Of a stretch of 8,509 nt of DNA, positions 1 to 6,371 are shown piece by piece. The position numbers and the translations under genes are program-made. The notes below the pieces were generated by a model. That model ran no database searches. It saw only the letters and a program-made list of their open reading frames with translations, and was not told the origin of the DNA. Source of the DNA: Helicobacteraceae bacterium (GTDB lineage Bacteria > Campylobacterota > Campylobacteria > Campylobacterales > SZUA-545); NCBI GenBank assembly GCA_031275395.1, contig JAISOU010000003.1, positions 1 to 8,509 on the forward strand. The letters are read 5' to 3'. The stretch's first letter is position 1. The number at the start of each line of letters is the position of its first letter.

Positions 1-2
1 GG

Positions 3-65
3 GTTTGGGGAGCTTTTAGCGGTTATCCTTATCCCACGTTATATTGGCAGACAGTCGCGCCCTAG
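3..65 (+). CDS. 3' end of a surface/adhesin-like repeat protein (partial, 5' end outside window)
   Basis: The frame starting at base 3 is open from the window edge and ends with two consecutive stops (TAG 63-65, TAA 66-68). Its last residues read SGYPYPTLYWQTVAP. A GYPYL.W(Q) ending is, as I recall it, common at the C-terminus of long secreted proteins built of GLUG-type or related beta-helix repeats; this is family memory, not a search result. Only 20 residues are visible, so no domain can be assigned. A degenerate copy of the same motif follows in another frame at 80-118, so the real C-terminus of the protein may have been altered. The insertion sequence begins about 120 bp downstream. Confidence that this is a genuine gene end is moderate; confidence in function is low. 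Confidence 0.4.
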   Translation, partial: VWGAFSGYPYPTLYWQTVAP

Positions 66-79
66 TAAAGATCGCCGCA

Positions 80-118
80 AAAAACAACGGCTATCCTTAC
101 CTCTATTGGCAAGAGTAG
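80..118 (+). pseudogene. Second, out-of-frame copy of the GYPYLYWQ tail motif
   Basis: Bases 80-118 translate as KNNGYPYLYWQE followed by TAG (116-118). The DNA of 86-114 resembles 18-50: both have a cgg-tatcctta core and end in tattggca. The frame differs from the first copy, and upstream it is closed by a TAG at 17-19, so it cannot belong to the same open gene as written. It is either a fragment of a duplicated repeat unit or the original C-terminus separated by a frameshift. Confidence 0.35.
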
Positions 119-188
119 CTAAATCGTATAGCGTATAGGCAATCCTATCCGCCCTATTCGTTATTCCCGCATTCTCTCCCGTCATTCC

Positions 189-219
189 TGTGCAAGTCAA
201 CCATTTCGTTGACGCTTTT
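189..219 (+). repeat. IS terminal inverted repeat, left end
   Basis: This 31-bp end matches the reverse complement of 1290-1320 with four mismatches (positions 4, 8, 9 and 13 from the tip). It starts TGT, as IS481-family ends commonly do. Confidence 0.85.
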
Positions 220-250
220 GCTTTACTTTACTCCTTCTCTAAACTTCATA

Positions 251-302
251 GGCGTTAGGCTGCCTAACGCCTGATGTCAATAGTTTCATTATAGTAGATC
301 AT
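251..302. repeat. Hairpin-plus-tag module, copy A (left subterminal region of the IS)
   Basis: A perfect 10-bp inverted repeat with a 1-base loop (251-260 / 262-271, ggcgttaggc and its complement) is followed by tgatgtc and then by the 17-bp tag at 286-302. The same order recurs at 366-423. Confidence 0.7.
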
Positions 303-365
303 GTCGTTATAAGATACGCTCGCGCTCGCCTAACACCCTTTTATCATAATAGATCGCAACCGCAT

Positions 366-423
366 GGCGTTTATACCAATTGATAAACGCCTGATATCCT
401 CTTATCTCATTATAGTAGATCAT
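366..423. repeat. Hairpin-plus-tag module, copy B
   Basis: The inverted repeat 366-374 / 383-391 (ggcgtttat ... ataaacgcc, 8-base loop) is followed by tgatatc (392-398) and by the 17-bp tag at 407-423. Hairpin base, linker and tag are in the same order as in 251-302, so this is a diverged duplicate of about 55 bp. Confidence 0.65.
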
Positions 424-491
424 ATACGATACTGTTATAGGATTGAAAGGGCAATTCATTTCCTCTTATCTCATTATAGTAGATCATATAC
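397..491. repeat. 31-bp exact direct repeat at the transposase 3' end (397-427 and 461-491)
   Basis: The two 31-bp copies are identical, offset by 64 bp, with 33 bp between them. The 461-491 copy encodes YMIYYNEIRG in the transposase frame. The 397-427 copy is read in a different frame and supplies the last codons (VYDLL) and the stop. A shorter 17-bp match (tcattatagtagatcat) lies beyond the gene at 286-302. Confidence 0.9.
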
Positions 492-870
492 CTCTGAAGC
501 TCCTCTACGCTATTAAAGGCAGTCTCTTCAAGAACCTCTTCATATACCGTTTTCCATAACCTCTCTATCTTACCGTTGGCTTGAGGCTTACAGGGTTTAG
601 TATAGATATGCCTGATCTCTAATTGATAGAGCAGTCTTTCAAAAGGGTGCGTCATAGTATTGTTTGACTTAAACTCGCTTCCGTTATCCGTCGTTACGGT
701 TTCAAACCTAACCTCGTATCTTGACTGGAGCAGTCTCATAATACCCATAGCTCCAAACATAACCGATAAAGAGGTAATATCCTCTATCCAAGCTAATCTT
801 GAACAGCCGTCTATACCTCCTGCAAGGTATAGACGCTTATTCTCCCGTTCTCCTCTTACGGATACCTTTA

Positions 871-965
871 GGTAAATAATAACAATCGAAATGTCCAAGC
901 GAGATATCTGCAAGCGCACTGGCAGGGAAAGCAAGGGTAAATAATAACAATCGAAATGTCCAAGC
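871..965. repeat. 30-bp exact direct repeat inside the transposase (871-900 and 936-965)
   Basis: The two 30-bp copies are identical, with different bases on both sides, and are offset by 65 bp with 35 bp between them. In the transposase frame the 936-965 copy encodes LGHFDCYYLP, which includes the first catalytic Asp. The 871-900 copy is read one frame off as LDISIVIIYL. The duplication therefore adds about 22 non-native residues without closing the frame. Confidence 0.9.
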
Positions 966-1100
966 TCTCCGGCTCTCTTCTTGATTATCAATCGCTTGTT
1001 TCTTTTCTCTTTAGTGAGCGAGCAAAGAGATTGCAGATCGAGGATAGACTTAGGAAGCAAAGCTTCGTAAATCTCGTATCGATTGAAACCTTTAGCTCTA

Positions 1101-1160
1101 ATCAATCCTTTCTTTTAGATTGATCAAATCAATCCTTGATTTTGTTTTAGATTGATCAAA
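1101..1160. repeat. Duplicated segment in the broken 5' part of the transposase gene
   Basis: The words atcaatcctt (1101-1110, 1129-1138) and ttttagattgatcaaa (1113-1128, 1145-1160) each occur twice in the same order, about 30 bp apart. A shorter tttttagatt lies at 1184-1193. Read on the minus strand, the word supplies TAA and TGA stops, so the duplication is tied to the loss of the reading frame. Confidence 0.7.
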
Positions 1161-1241
1161 GAGATCAGTCTTTTATCGTTTTCTTTTTAGATTAACGCTT
1201 TTATCTTGACGATACTAACGTATCGCCTCATATCGCTTTGA

Positions 1242-1289
1242 ATACGATCAATGTATGACTCTGATATACGATTAACGTATGGCTTTGAT
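1242..1289. repeat. Two abutting 24-bp imperfect repeats in the right subterminal region of the IS
   Basis: Bases 1242-1265 and 1266-1289 match at 20 of 24 positions, all four differences being transitions. Each unit opens with an imperfect 15-bp palindrome (atacgatcaatgtat and atacgattaacgtat). A third palindrome, cgatactaacgtatcg, lies at 1210-1225. The block lies directly inside the terminal repeat, where transposase-binding repeats are often found; that role is inferred. Confidence 0.7.
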
Positions 1290-1320
1290 AAAAGCGTCAA
1301 CGAAATGATTGGGTTGGACA
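1290..1320 (-). repeat. IS terminal inverted repeat, right end (transposase 5' side)
   Basis: This is the partner of 189-219. Read on the minus strand it begins TGTCCAACC and continues into the shared core catttcgttgacgctttt. Confidence 0.85.
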
Positions 1321-1372
1321 ATTCTCTTGAAAATCAGTCGGGCGGCGGAAGGGCGCAACAGCAACGTTAATT

Positions 1373-1612
1373 TTAAGAATGGCTCGATTCATTGCTACGA
1401 TCGTTGGCGGTCTTGAAGCGTTCGGATTTTAAGCTTGGTTGTTCATTGCTACGATCGGAGCGTTCGCGTCGTTTGAGCGCCTCGTTTGACGGCGACGCTG
1501 GATCGGAGAAAACGAAGCGTCCGTATAAAACGCAACCTTTAGTTCCGGGATCGCAAGGTTTTTTCAGCAACTCGCACTTTTCGTTTCGATAATGCAAACA
1601 GGAAAACGACAA
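1373..1612 (-). CDS. Small four-cysteine protein with charged C-terminal tail
   Basis: This 79-residue protein begins at a TTG chosen because a strong Shine-Dalgarno sequence (aaggag, 5-base spacer) stands before it; no such site precedes the upstream TTG at 1669. The N-terminal half reads MSFSCLHYRNEKCELLKKP then CDPGTKGCVLYGRF, giving the pattern C-X7-C-X6-C-X6-C at residues 5, 13, 20 and 27. Four cysteines in so small a protein suggest a metal- or Fe-S-binding site. I recall similar short CxPGxKGCVL proteins of unknown function in Campylobacterota, without a database check. The tail is Arg/Lys/Glu/Ser-rich with a repeated DRSNE motif, encoded by a 16-bp repeat (1388-1403, 1442-1457). It lies 66 bp behind the typA stop on the same strand and is probably cotranscribed. 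The IS end is about 50 bp past its stop, so the 3' end could have been altered. Confidence 0.6.
   Translation of the reverse strand: MSFSCLHYRNEKCELLKKPCDPGTKGCVLYGRFVFSDPASPSNEALKRRERSDRSNEQPSLKSERFKTANDRSNESSHS
1388..1457. repeat. 16-bp direct repeat in the Cys-protein tail
   Basis: ttcattgctacgatcg occurs at 1388-1403 and 1442-1457. The 54-bp offset is a multiple of three, so the reading frame is kept and the peptide DRSNE is duplicated. Confidence 0.7.
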
Positions 1613-1678
1613 ATCAACTCCTTCTTTACAACCCCATTTTTCGCGTCCAAAACCGTTTATTGGTTGCAATTTTACGCA

Positions 1679-3475
1679 TTATTTTCCAACTCGTTTGCGA
1701 GCGTTCGGATCGAGATATTTTTTACGAATTCGTATATTTTTCGGCGTAATTTCTACGATCTCGTCGTCGTCGATCCACTCTAAAGCGCTTTCAAGCGTAT
1801 GTTCTTTTGGCGGGATCAGTTTAATCGAGTCGTCCGAACCGGAAGCGCGCATATTTGTTAATTGCTTACCCTTAATAGGATTAACGTCTAAATCGTTGGA
1901 GCGCGAATGTTCTCCTATGATCATTCCCACATAGACTTTATCCTGCGGTTTGATAAATATAACTCCGCGATCTTGCAGATTAAAAATACTATAGGCTACC
2001 GCTTCGCCCTTTTCCATAGAAATTAACGCGCCGTTTCCCCTACTTTCAACCGCTCCGGTAATAGGGCGATAATCCAAAAACGAGTGATTCAAAACGCCCT
2101 CCCCTTTCGTGTCGGTTAAAAATTGGGTTCTTAATCCTATTAGCCCTCGCGCGGGGATCTCAAACTCTATTCGCGTATATCCTGAACCCATCGGGATCAT
2201 CGCTTTCATCTCCGCTTTACGTTTGCCAAGTTTTTCTATAACTACGCCTGAAAAAGTTTCGGGAACGTCGATTACTAAATGCTCGAACGGCTCTAATTTT
2301 TTGCCCTCTTCTTCTTTGACGATCACCTCTGGTCTGCCAATCGAAAACTCAAACCCTTCGCGCCGCATACTCTCCGCCAAAACTGTGATCTGTAGCTCTC
2401 CGCGTCCTGAAACTTTAAACTTGCCCTCCCCTTCCTCTTGCATTTTCATAGCGATATTTGTCTGCATCTCTTTTTCTAAACGATCGCGGATTTTATTTGA
2501 AGTTACGTGCTTTCCTTCAGTACCCGCAAGCGGCGAATCATTAACGGAGAAAAGCACAGATAAAGTCGGCTCTTCTATGTGTAGCGGATCAAGCGGCATA
2601 GGGTTGGCGGGATCAACAAGACTATCGCCCACGTCGATCGTTTCAAAACCTGCAATCGCTACAATATCGCCCGCCCCCGCTTCGTCGATCTCCATTCTAG
2701 TTAGCCCGTGAAATCCGATCAGTTTTGTTATGCGCCCGCTTATCTTTTCGCCGTCGCTTTTTACTAGCGTTAGCGTTTGATTTTTGCGAAGTTTTCCATT
2801 AAAAATGCGAGCCACTCCGATCTTGCCTACATAGTTATCGTAATCTAGCGTAAAAACCTGCGCTTGTATATGGTTTGATTCGTCGCCGCTTGGCGCGGGA
2901 ACTTCGCATAAAATCGCTTCAAAAAGCGGCGAAAGATCTTTATTTTCGTCGCTAAGTTTTGTTTTAGCAAAACCATTAACTCCGGAAGCGTAAATGATCG
3001 GAAAGTCTAATTGTCGTTCGCTTGCGTCCATTTGCACAAGCAAATCGAAAACCTCGTTTACAACCCGATCAGGTTCGGCTGCCGGTTTATCGATTTTATT
3101 TACGATCACAATCGGACGCAAACCAAAGCCGATCGCCTTTTTAACGACAAAACGCGTTTGCGGCATAACGCCCTCTTGCGCGTCGACTAACAGTAGCACG
3201 CCATCGACCATCTTCAATACGCGCTCCACCTCGCCGCCAAAATCGGCGTGTCCGGGCGTGTCGATAATGTTGATCTTGTGATCTTTATAGCGAATCGCGG
3301 TGTTTTTGGAAAGAATCGTAATGCCTCTTTCTTTTTCTTGCGCGTTTGAGTCCATCGCGCAGGTTTCAACCTGCTCGTGCGCGCCGAAAGTTCCAGACTG
3401 GCGCAAAAGCCCGTCGACCATTGTAGTTTTGCCGTGATCGACATGCGCGATCACGGCGATATTTCGGATATTCAC
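1679..3475 (-). CDS. typA: Ribosome-binding GTPase TypA/BipA
   Basis: A 598-residue translational GTPase of the EF-G/LepA superfamily, of normal length for TypA. It binds the 70S ribosome and is linked in other bacteria to ribosome assembly, stress and low-temperature growth. Visible GTPase motifs are AHVDHGKT (10-17, P-loop), ERGITI (49-54, switch I), DTPGH (72-76), NKID (126-129) and an ASG G5 motif (about 163-165). The TypA-specific C-terminal half includes the stretch with [19 protein letters not shown]. The GTG at 3473-3475 is chosen as start because aaaggga lies just upstream and the family begins [16 protein letters not shown]; a TTG 63 bp further up would add an atypical leader. It is followed on the same strand by the small Cys protein. 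Confidence 0.95.
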   Translation of the reverse strand: MNIRNIAVIAHVDHGKTTMVDGLLRQSGTFGAHEQVETCAMDSNAQEKERGITILSKNTAIRYKDHKINIIDTPGHADFGGEVERVLKMVDGVLLLVDAQEGVMPQTRFVVKKAIGFGLRPIVIVNKIDKPAAEPDRVVNEVFDLLVQMDASERQLDFPIIYASGVNGFAKTKLSDENKDLSPLFEAILCEVPAPSGDESNHIQAQVFTLDYDNYVGKIGVARIFNGKLRKNQTLTLVKSDGEKISGRITKLIGFHGLTRMEIDEAGAGDIVAIAGFETIDVGDSLVDPANPMPLDPLHIEEPTLSVLFSVNDSPLAGTEGKHVTSNKIRDRLEKEMQTNIAMKMQEEGEGKFKVSGRGELQITVLAESMRREGFEFSIGRPEVIVKEEEGKKLEPFEHLVIDVPETFSGVVIEKLGKRKAEMKAMIPMGSGYTRIEFEIPARGLIGLRTQFLTDTKGEGVLNHSFLDYRPITGAVESRGNGALISMEKGEAVAYSIFNLQDRGVIFIKPQDKVYVGMIIGEHSRSNDLDVNPIKGKQLTNMRASGSDDSIKLIPPKEHTLESALEWIDDDEIVEITPKNIRIRKKYLDPNARKRVGK

Positions 3476-3527
3476 TTTGTTTCCCTTTTGATAATCGCTC
3501 GGATTTGAGAGGCGAAAAAATCGCGCA

Positions 3528-3533
3528 ATTATA
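3528..3533 (-). promoter_or_regulatory. Probable -10 element of the typA promoter
   Basis: Read on the minus strand this is a perfect TATAAT, about 53 bp before the typA GTG, predicting a leader of about 45 nt. No convincing -35 is visible, which is common in Campylobacterota. A mirror-image TATAAT on the plus strand lies 10 bp away (3544-3549). Confidence 0.45.
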
Positions 3534-3556
3534 GCCAATCCGTTATAATCGCTTTG

Positions 3557-3628
3557 AAAACGGCATTTTTGGAATTAAGTTTTTTTGAAGTAAGTAGGCG
3601 GCGATCTTGATTGTCGCCGCTTTTTCTT
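3557..3628 (+). ncRNA. Candidate plus-strand small RNA between typA and the SIMPL-like gene
   Basis: A plus-strand TATAAT (3544-3549) is followed about 50 bp later by a GC-rich hairpin and a T-tract (3598-3625). Together they would delimit an RNA of about 70 nt. Both flanking genes are on the minus strand, so the plus-oriented terminator serves no known gene. No -35 box and no ORF are seen. The evidence is only the promoter-terminator pairing. Confidence 0.25.
3598..3625 (+). terminator. Rho-independent terminator-like hairpin, plus-strand orientation
   Basis: A perfect 7-bp GC-rich stem (gcggcga 3598-3604 with tcgccgc 3614-3620) and a 9-base loop are followed by TTTTT on the plus strand. 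On the minus strand the stem is followed by cctac, without a U-tract, so it is a weak terminator at best for the minus-strand gene ending at 3636. Confidence 0.5.
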
Positions 3629-3635
3629 GAACGAG

Positions 3636-4004
3636 CTATTTTAACCTATAAGAAACGCTAAATTCGATACGGGTTTTTTTTGTCGCCGCTTCCTCTTCTC
3701 CAGAATCATAATAATCCGGTCTACTAACGTAAGCGTTGTCGATCCCGTCAAGCGTTACCCCCGAAGCCATAGCGAACGCTTCGGCTTGCTCTTGCGCTTG
3801 GGCGTATAACTCCGCGATAATTTCCGGTTTAACGCTCTCGCCGACGGCAAGATCGACTTTTTTTGAGACTGAAACGGATAAACTAGAGTAACGCGAATCG
3901 ACGAGTTCGCTAGCAAACCAACTACTCAGATTCAATATAACTCCGTAGATCGCCATTCCGATCGCGAATGAAACGCCTAAAATGATCGCGCTTTTGCTTT
4001 GCAT
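3636..4004 (-). CDS. Short SIMPL (DUF541)-like membrane-anchored protein
   Basis: A 122-residue protein with an N-terminal hydrophobic segment (residues about 6-29), so anchored in the inner membrane with the rest outside the cytoplasm. The remainder has a beta strand (SLSVSVSKKVDLAVGE), a helix (EIIAELYAQAQEQAEAFAMA), then SGVTLDGIDNAYVS and a final strand RIEFSVSYRLK. The order helix, G-V-x-L, strand, strand resembles the C-terminal half of SIMPL/DUF541 domains, whose Campylobacterota members also start with such an anchor. SIMPL proteins are usually about 230 residues, so this would be a shortened form; the assignment is tentative. The ATG at 4002-4004 is preferred. It is preceded by aaa, nine G and cgca, so the G run forms the ribosome-binding region. 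A TTG at 4025 is an alternative in-frame start. The gene follows nifU by about 105 bp on the same strand. Confidence 0.6.
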   Translation of the reverse strand: MQSKSAIILGVSFAIGMAIYGVILNLSSWFASELVDSRYSSLSVSVSKKVDLAVGESVKPEIIAELYAQAQEQAEAFAMASGVTLDGIDNAYVSRPDYYDSGEEEAATKKTRIEFSVSYRLK

Positions 4005-4008
4005 TGCG

Positions 4009-4017
4009 CCCCCCCCC
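4009..4017 (-). promoter_or_regulatory. G9 homopolymer in the ribosome-binding region of the SIMPL-like gene
   Basis: There are nine consecutive C on the plus strand (G on the coding strand), 4 bases before the ATG and directly after aaa. The run supplies the only Shine-Dalgarno-like sequence. Poly-G tracts of this length are known hypermutable contingency sites in Campylobacter and Helicobacter. Here a change in length would alter spacing or strength of the ribosome-binding site, or shift frame if the TTG at 4025 is used. Confidence 0.55.
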
Positions 4018-4109
4018 TTTGTCAAATTTGGCTTATCTTAACAAAATCGCCCTGATCGCCGCCCGATCGCCCGAAAGCCAAAACGCCGATCGCAAAAGGT
4101 CAAAAAGGA

Positions 4110-5072
4110 TCAAACGGGCAAAACCCGAACGCGGGGGTCTAGCTTTTCCTTCAAAACGCCGTCGATCGCGTAGAGCGTTCCCGTCGATCCCGTCGCGCAA
4201 CCAGAACACGCGCCAAGATAGCGAATATATATATCTATATGCTCGCCGTCCTCTTTAATGTCCAAGAGTTCAAGATTGCCGCCGTCCATCATCAGCATCG
4301 GGCGAATGTTGCGATCAAGCGCGTTTTCCACCGCTCTGATCTTTTGAACCAAGCTCATCGACGCGAAATCTTTAGCCGAGTTAGCGTCCAAAATCCGTTC
4401 GCGCTCAATTTCCGCAAGCGTTTCGCGCAGAATATCGACAAGGTAAAAATGGCGCGACTCGTGTCCGCCCGATCGGACGCAACTTTTGCAAAACGCGCCC
4501 GCTTTTGTGTAGGCGGTAATCTCCTCTACGCTCGTCAAGCCGTTTAAGCGGATCACCTCTTTGATCGTCGAAAGCGTAACGCGGGCGCATTCGCAAACCA
4601 TATCCGTATCTTCGTATTGGCTCATATCAACGCCGTTATAGATCGCGGCGGCGCGTTTGATCACGTCGTAAGCCATTACGGAGCAGTGCATCTTTTGCGG
4701 CGGGACGGCGGGAACGTCGGGCGCGTCGCGCATGGCAAACTCGACGTCGATATTGGTGATCTTAACCGCCTCGCTTACGGTTTTGCCCAAGCAGAGCTCC
4801 GCCATCATATCGCTAGAGGCGATCGCCGTCCCACAGCCGAAACTTTTGAACTTTGCCTCTTTGATCACGCCCTCGGGGCTTACCGCCCAGTAGAGTCGTA
4901 CCGCGTCGCCGCAACTTTCGGCGCCAAAATCGGCTACGATTAGTTTCGCGCCAAGTTTTTTCGCTTCCTCTTCTGTAATCTCGCCGCGATGAATCGGCGC
5001 GTCCATTCTTTGCGCAACCTTGTTGGAATACTCCTCCCACAACGCTCCGCCAATTAAACTATCTTTTGACAT
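4110..5072 (-). CDS. nifU: Fe-S cluster assembly scaffold NifU, three-domain form
   Basis: This 320-residue protein accepts sulfur from NifS and iron, builds [2Fe-2S]/[4Fe-4S] clusters and passes them to apo-proteins in the cytoplasm. Three domains are visible. An IscU-like scaffold (about 9-145) has cluster ligands C54 (ESCGD), C80 (FGCGTA) and C130 (KMHCSV). A BFD-like [2Fe-2S] domain (about 158-205) has C160-x-C162 and C195-x-x-C198. A C-terminal NifU domain (about 243-320) has C289-x-x-C292 in GACSGCATG. All key cysteines are present. The ATG at 5072 follows an aaagga site. The gene starts 10 bp after the nifS stop, so the two are cotranscribed. In Helicobacter the NifS/NifU pair is the general, essential cluster machinery, not a nitrogen-fixation system, and that is the likely role here, since no nitrogenase genes are seen in the window. 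Confidence 0.95.
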   Translation of the reverse strand: MSKDSLIGGALWEEYSNKVAQRMDAPIHRGEITEEEAKKLGAKLIVADFGAESCGDAVRLYWAVSPEGVIKEAKFKSFGCGTAIASSDMMAELCLGKTVSEAVKITNIDVEFAMRDAPDVPAVPPQKMHCSVMAYDVIKRAAAIYNGVDMSQYEDTDMVCECARVTLSTIKEVIRLNGLTSVEEITAYTKAGAFCKSCVRSGGHESRHFYLVDILRETLAEIERERILDANSAKDFASMSLVQKIRAVENALDRNIRPMLMMDGGNLELLDIKEDGEHIDIYIRYLGACSGCATGSTGTLYAIDGVLKEKLDPRVRVLPV

Positions 5073-5082
5073 TATCTATCCT

Positions 5083-6327
<1,245 letters not shown>

Positions 6328-6338
6328 TTACGATTTAA

Positions 6339-6347
6339 TGCTAAGAT
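6339..6347 (+). promoter_or_regulatory. Possible extended -10 of the dnaX promoter
   Basis: tgcTAAGAT on the plus strand, about 25 bp before the dnaX ATG, fits an extended -10 (TGn-TAAGAT). There is no clear -35, and the Shine-Dalgarno of dnaX is weak. Confidence 0.35.
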
Positions 6348-6371
6348 CGTCCGAAAAAAGCGAGCCGTAAA

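Larger units (their letters stand above)
410..1231 (-). pseudogene. IS481-family DDE transposase, degraded
   Basis: An uninterrupted 231-codon stretch (1105 to 410) contains the integrase-fold catalytic core: D52 in GELGHFD, D140 in TTDNGSEF and E181 in KPQANGKIER, counting from the TTG codon at 1105. These are the three acidic residues of an IS481-type DDE transposase that would cut and join the element's ends. The same frame continues upstream to an ATG at 1229-1231 (MRRYVSIVKIKALI), but stops at 1187-1189, 1124-1126 and 1115-1117 interrupt it. The N-terminal helix-turn-helix region usual in this family (about 80-100 residues) is not recognisable and would not fit. D52 to D140 is about 20 residues longer than I would expect, and the excess coincides with a 65-bp duplication at 871-965. 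The C-terminus runs through one copy of another repeat and ends in the next. No intact start or ribosome-binding site was found. Confidence 0.85.
189..1320 (-). mobile_element. Decayed IS481-family insertion sequence with 31-bp terminal inverted repeats
   Basis: The outer ends, 189-219 and the reverse complement of 1290-1320, match at 27 of 31 positions. Both begin with TGT and share the inner core catttcgttgacgctttt. This bounds an element of 1132 bp, a normal size for IS481-family elements, with the transposase read on the minus strand from the 1320 end. Flanking bases 184-188 (attcc) and 1321-1325 (attct) agree at 4 of 5, a possible eroded target duplication. The transposase is broken, and the subterminal regions are full of short direct and inverted repeats, so the element is probably immobile on its own. 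Base composition differs from neighbouring genes: the GATCG words common elsewhere are sparse here, while TGATCA and AT-rich words appear. This fits foreign origin. Confidence 0.85.

Noticed and set aside
397-491. CRISPR-like array (repeats of about 30 bp with 33-35 bp between, also at 871-965)
   Set aside because: The repeat and spacer sizes mimic CRISPR, but there are only two copies of each, the repeat sequences of the two sites differ, both lie within a transposase reading frame, and there are no cas genes.
1613-1669. N-terminal extension of the small Cys protein to the TTG at 1669
   Set aside because: The TTG at 1612 has a strong aaggag site at the right distance, while the upstream TTG has none. 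The extension does not affect the four-cysteine pattern, though its Cys at residue 14 was considered as a fifth ligand.
2109-2711. Long plus-strand open frame (200 codons) opposite typA
   Set aside because: It is the antisense shadow of a strongly conserved typA region, is Ser/Pro/Ile-rich, lacks a ribosome-binding site and has no recognisable domain.
3476-3538. 21-residue N-terminal extension of TypA
   Set aside because: It would place the start within the likely promoter region, and TypA proteins normally begin just before [14 protein letters not shown]; the GTG at 3475 has a good Shine-Dalgarno.
4617-4943. Plus-strand open frame opposite nifU
   Set aside because: Complement of the NifU scaffold domain coding sequence; no start signal and no family resemblance.
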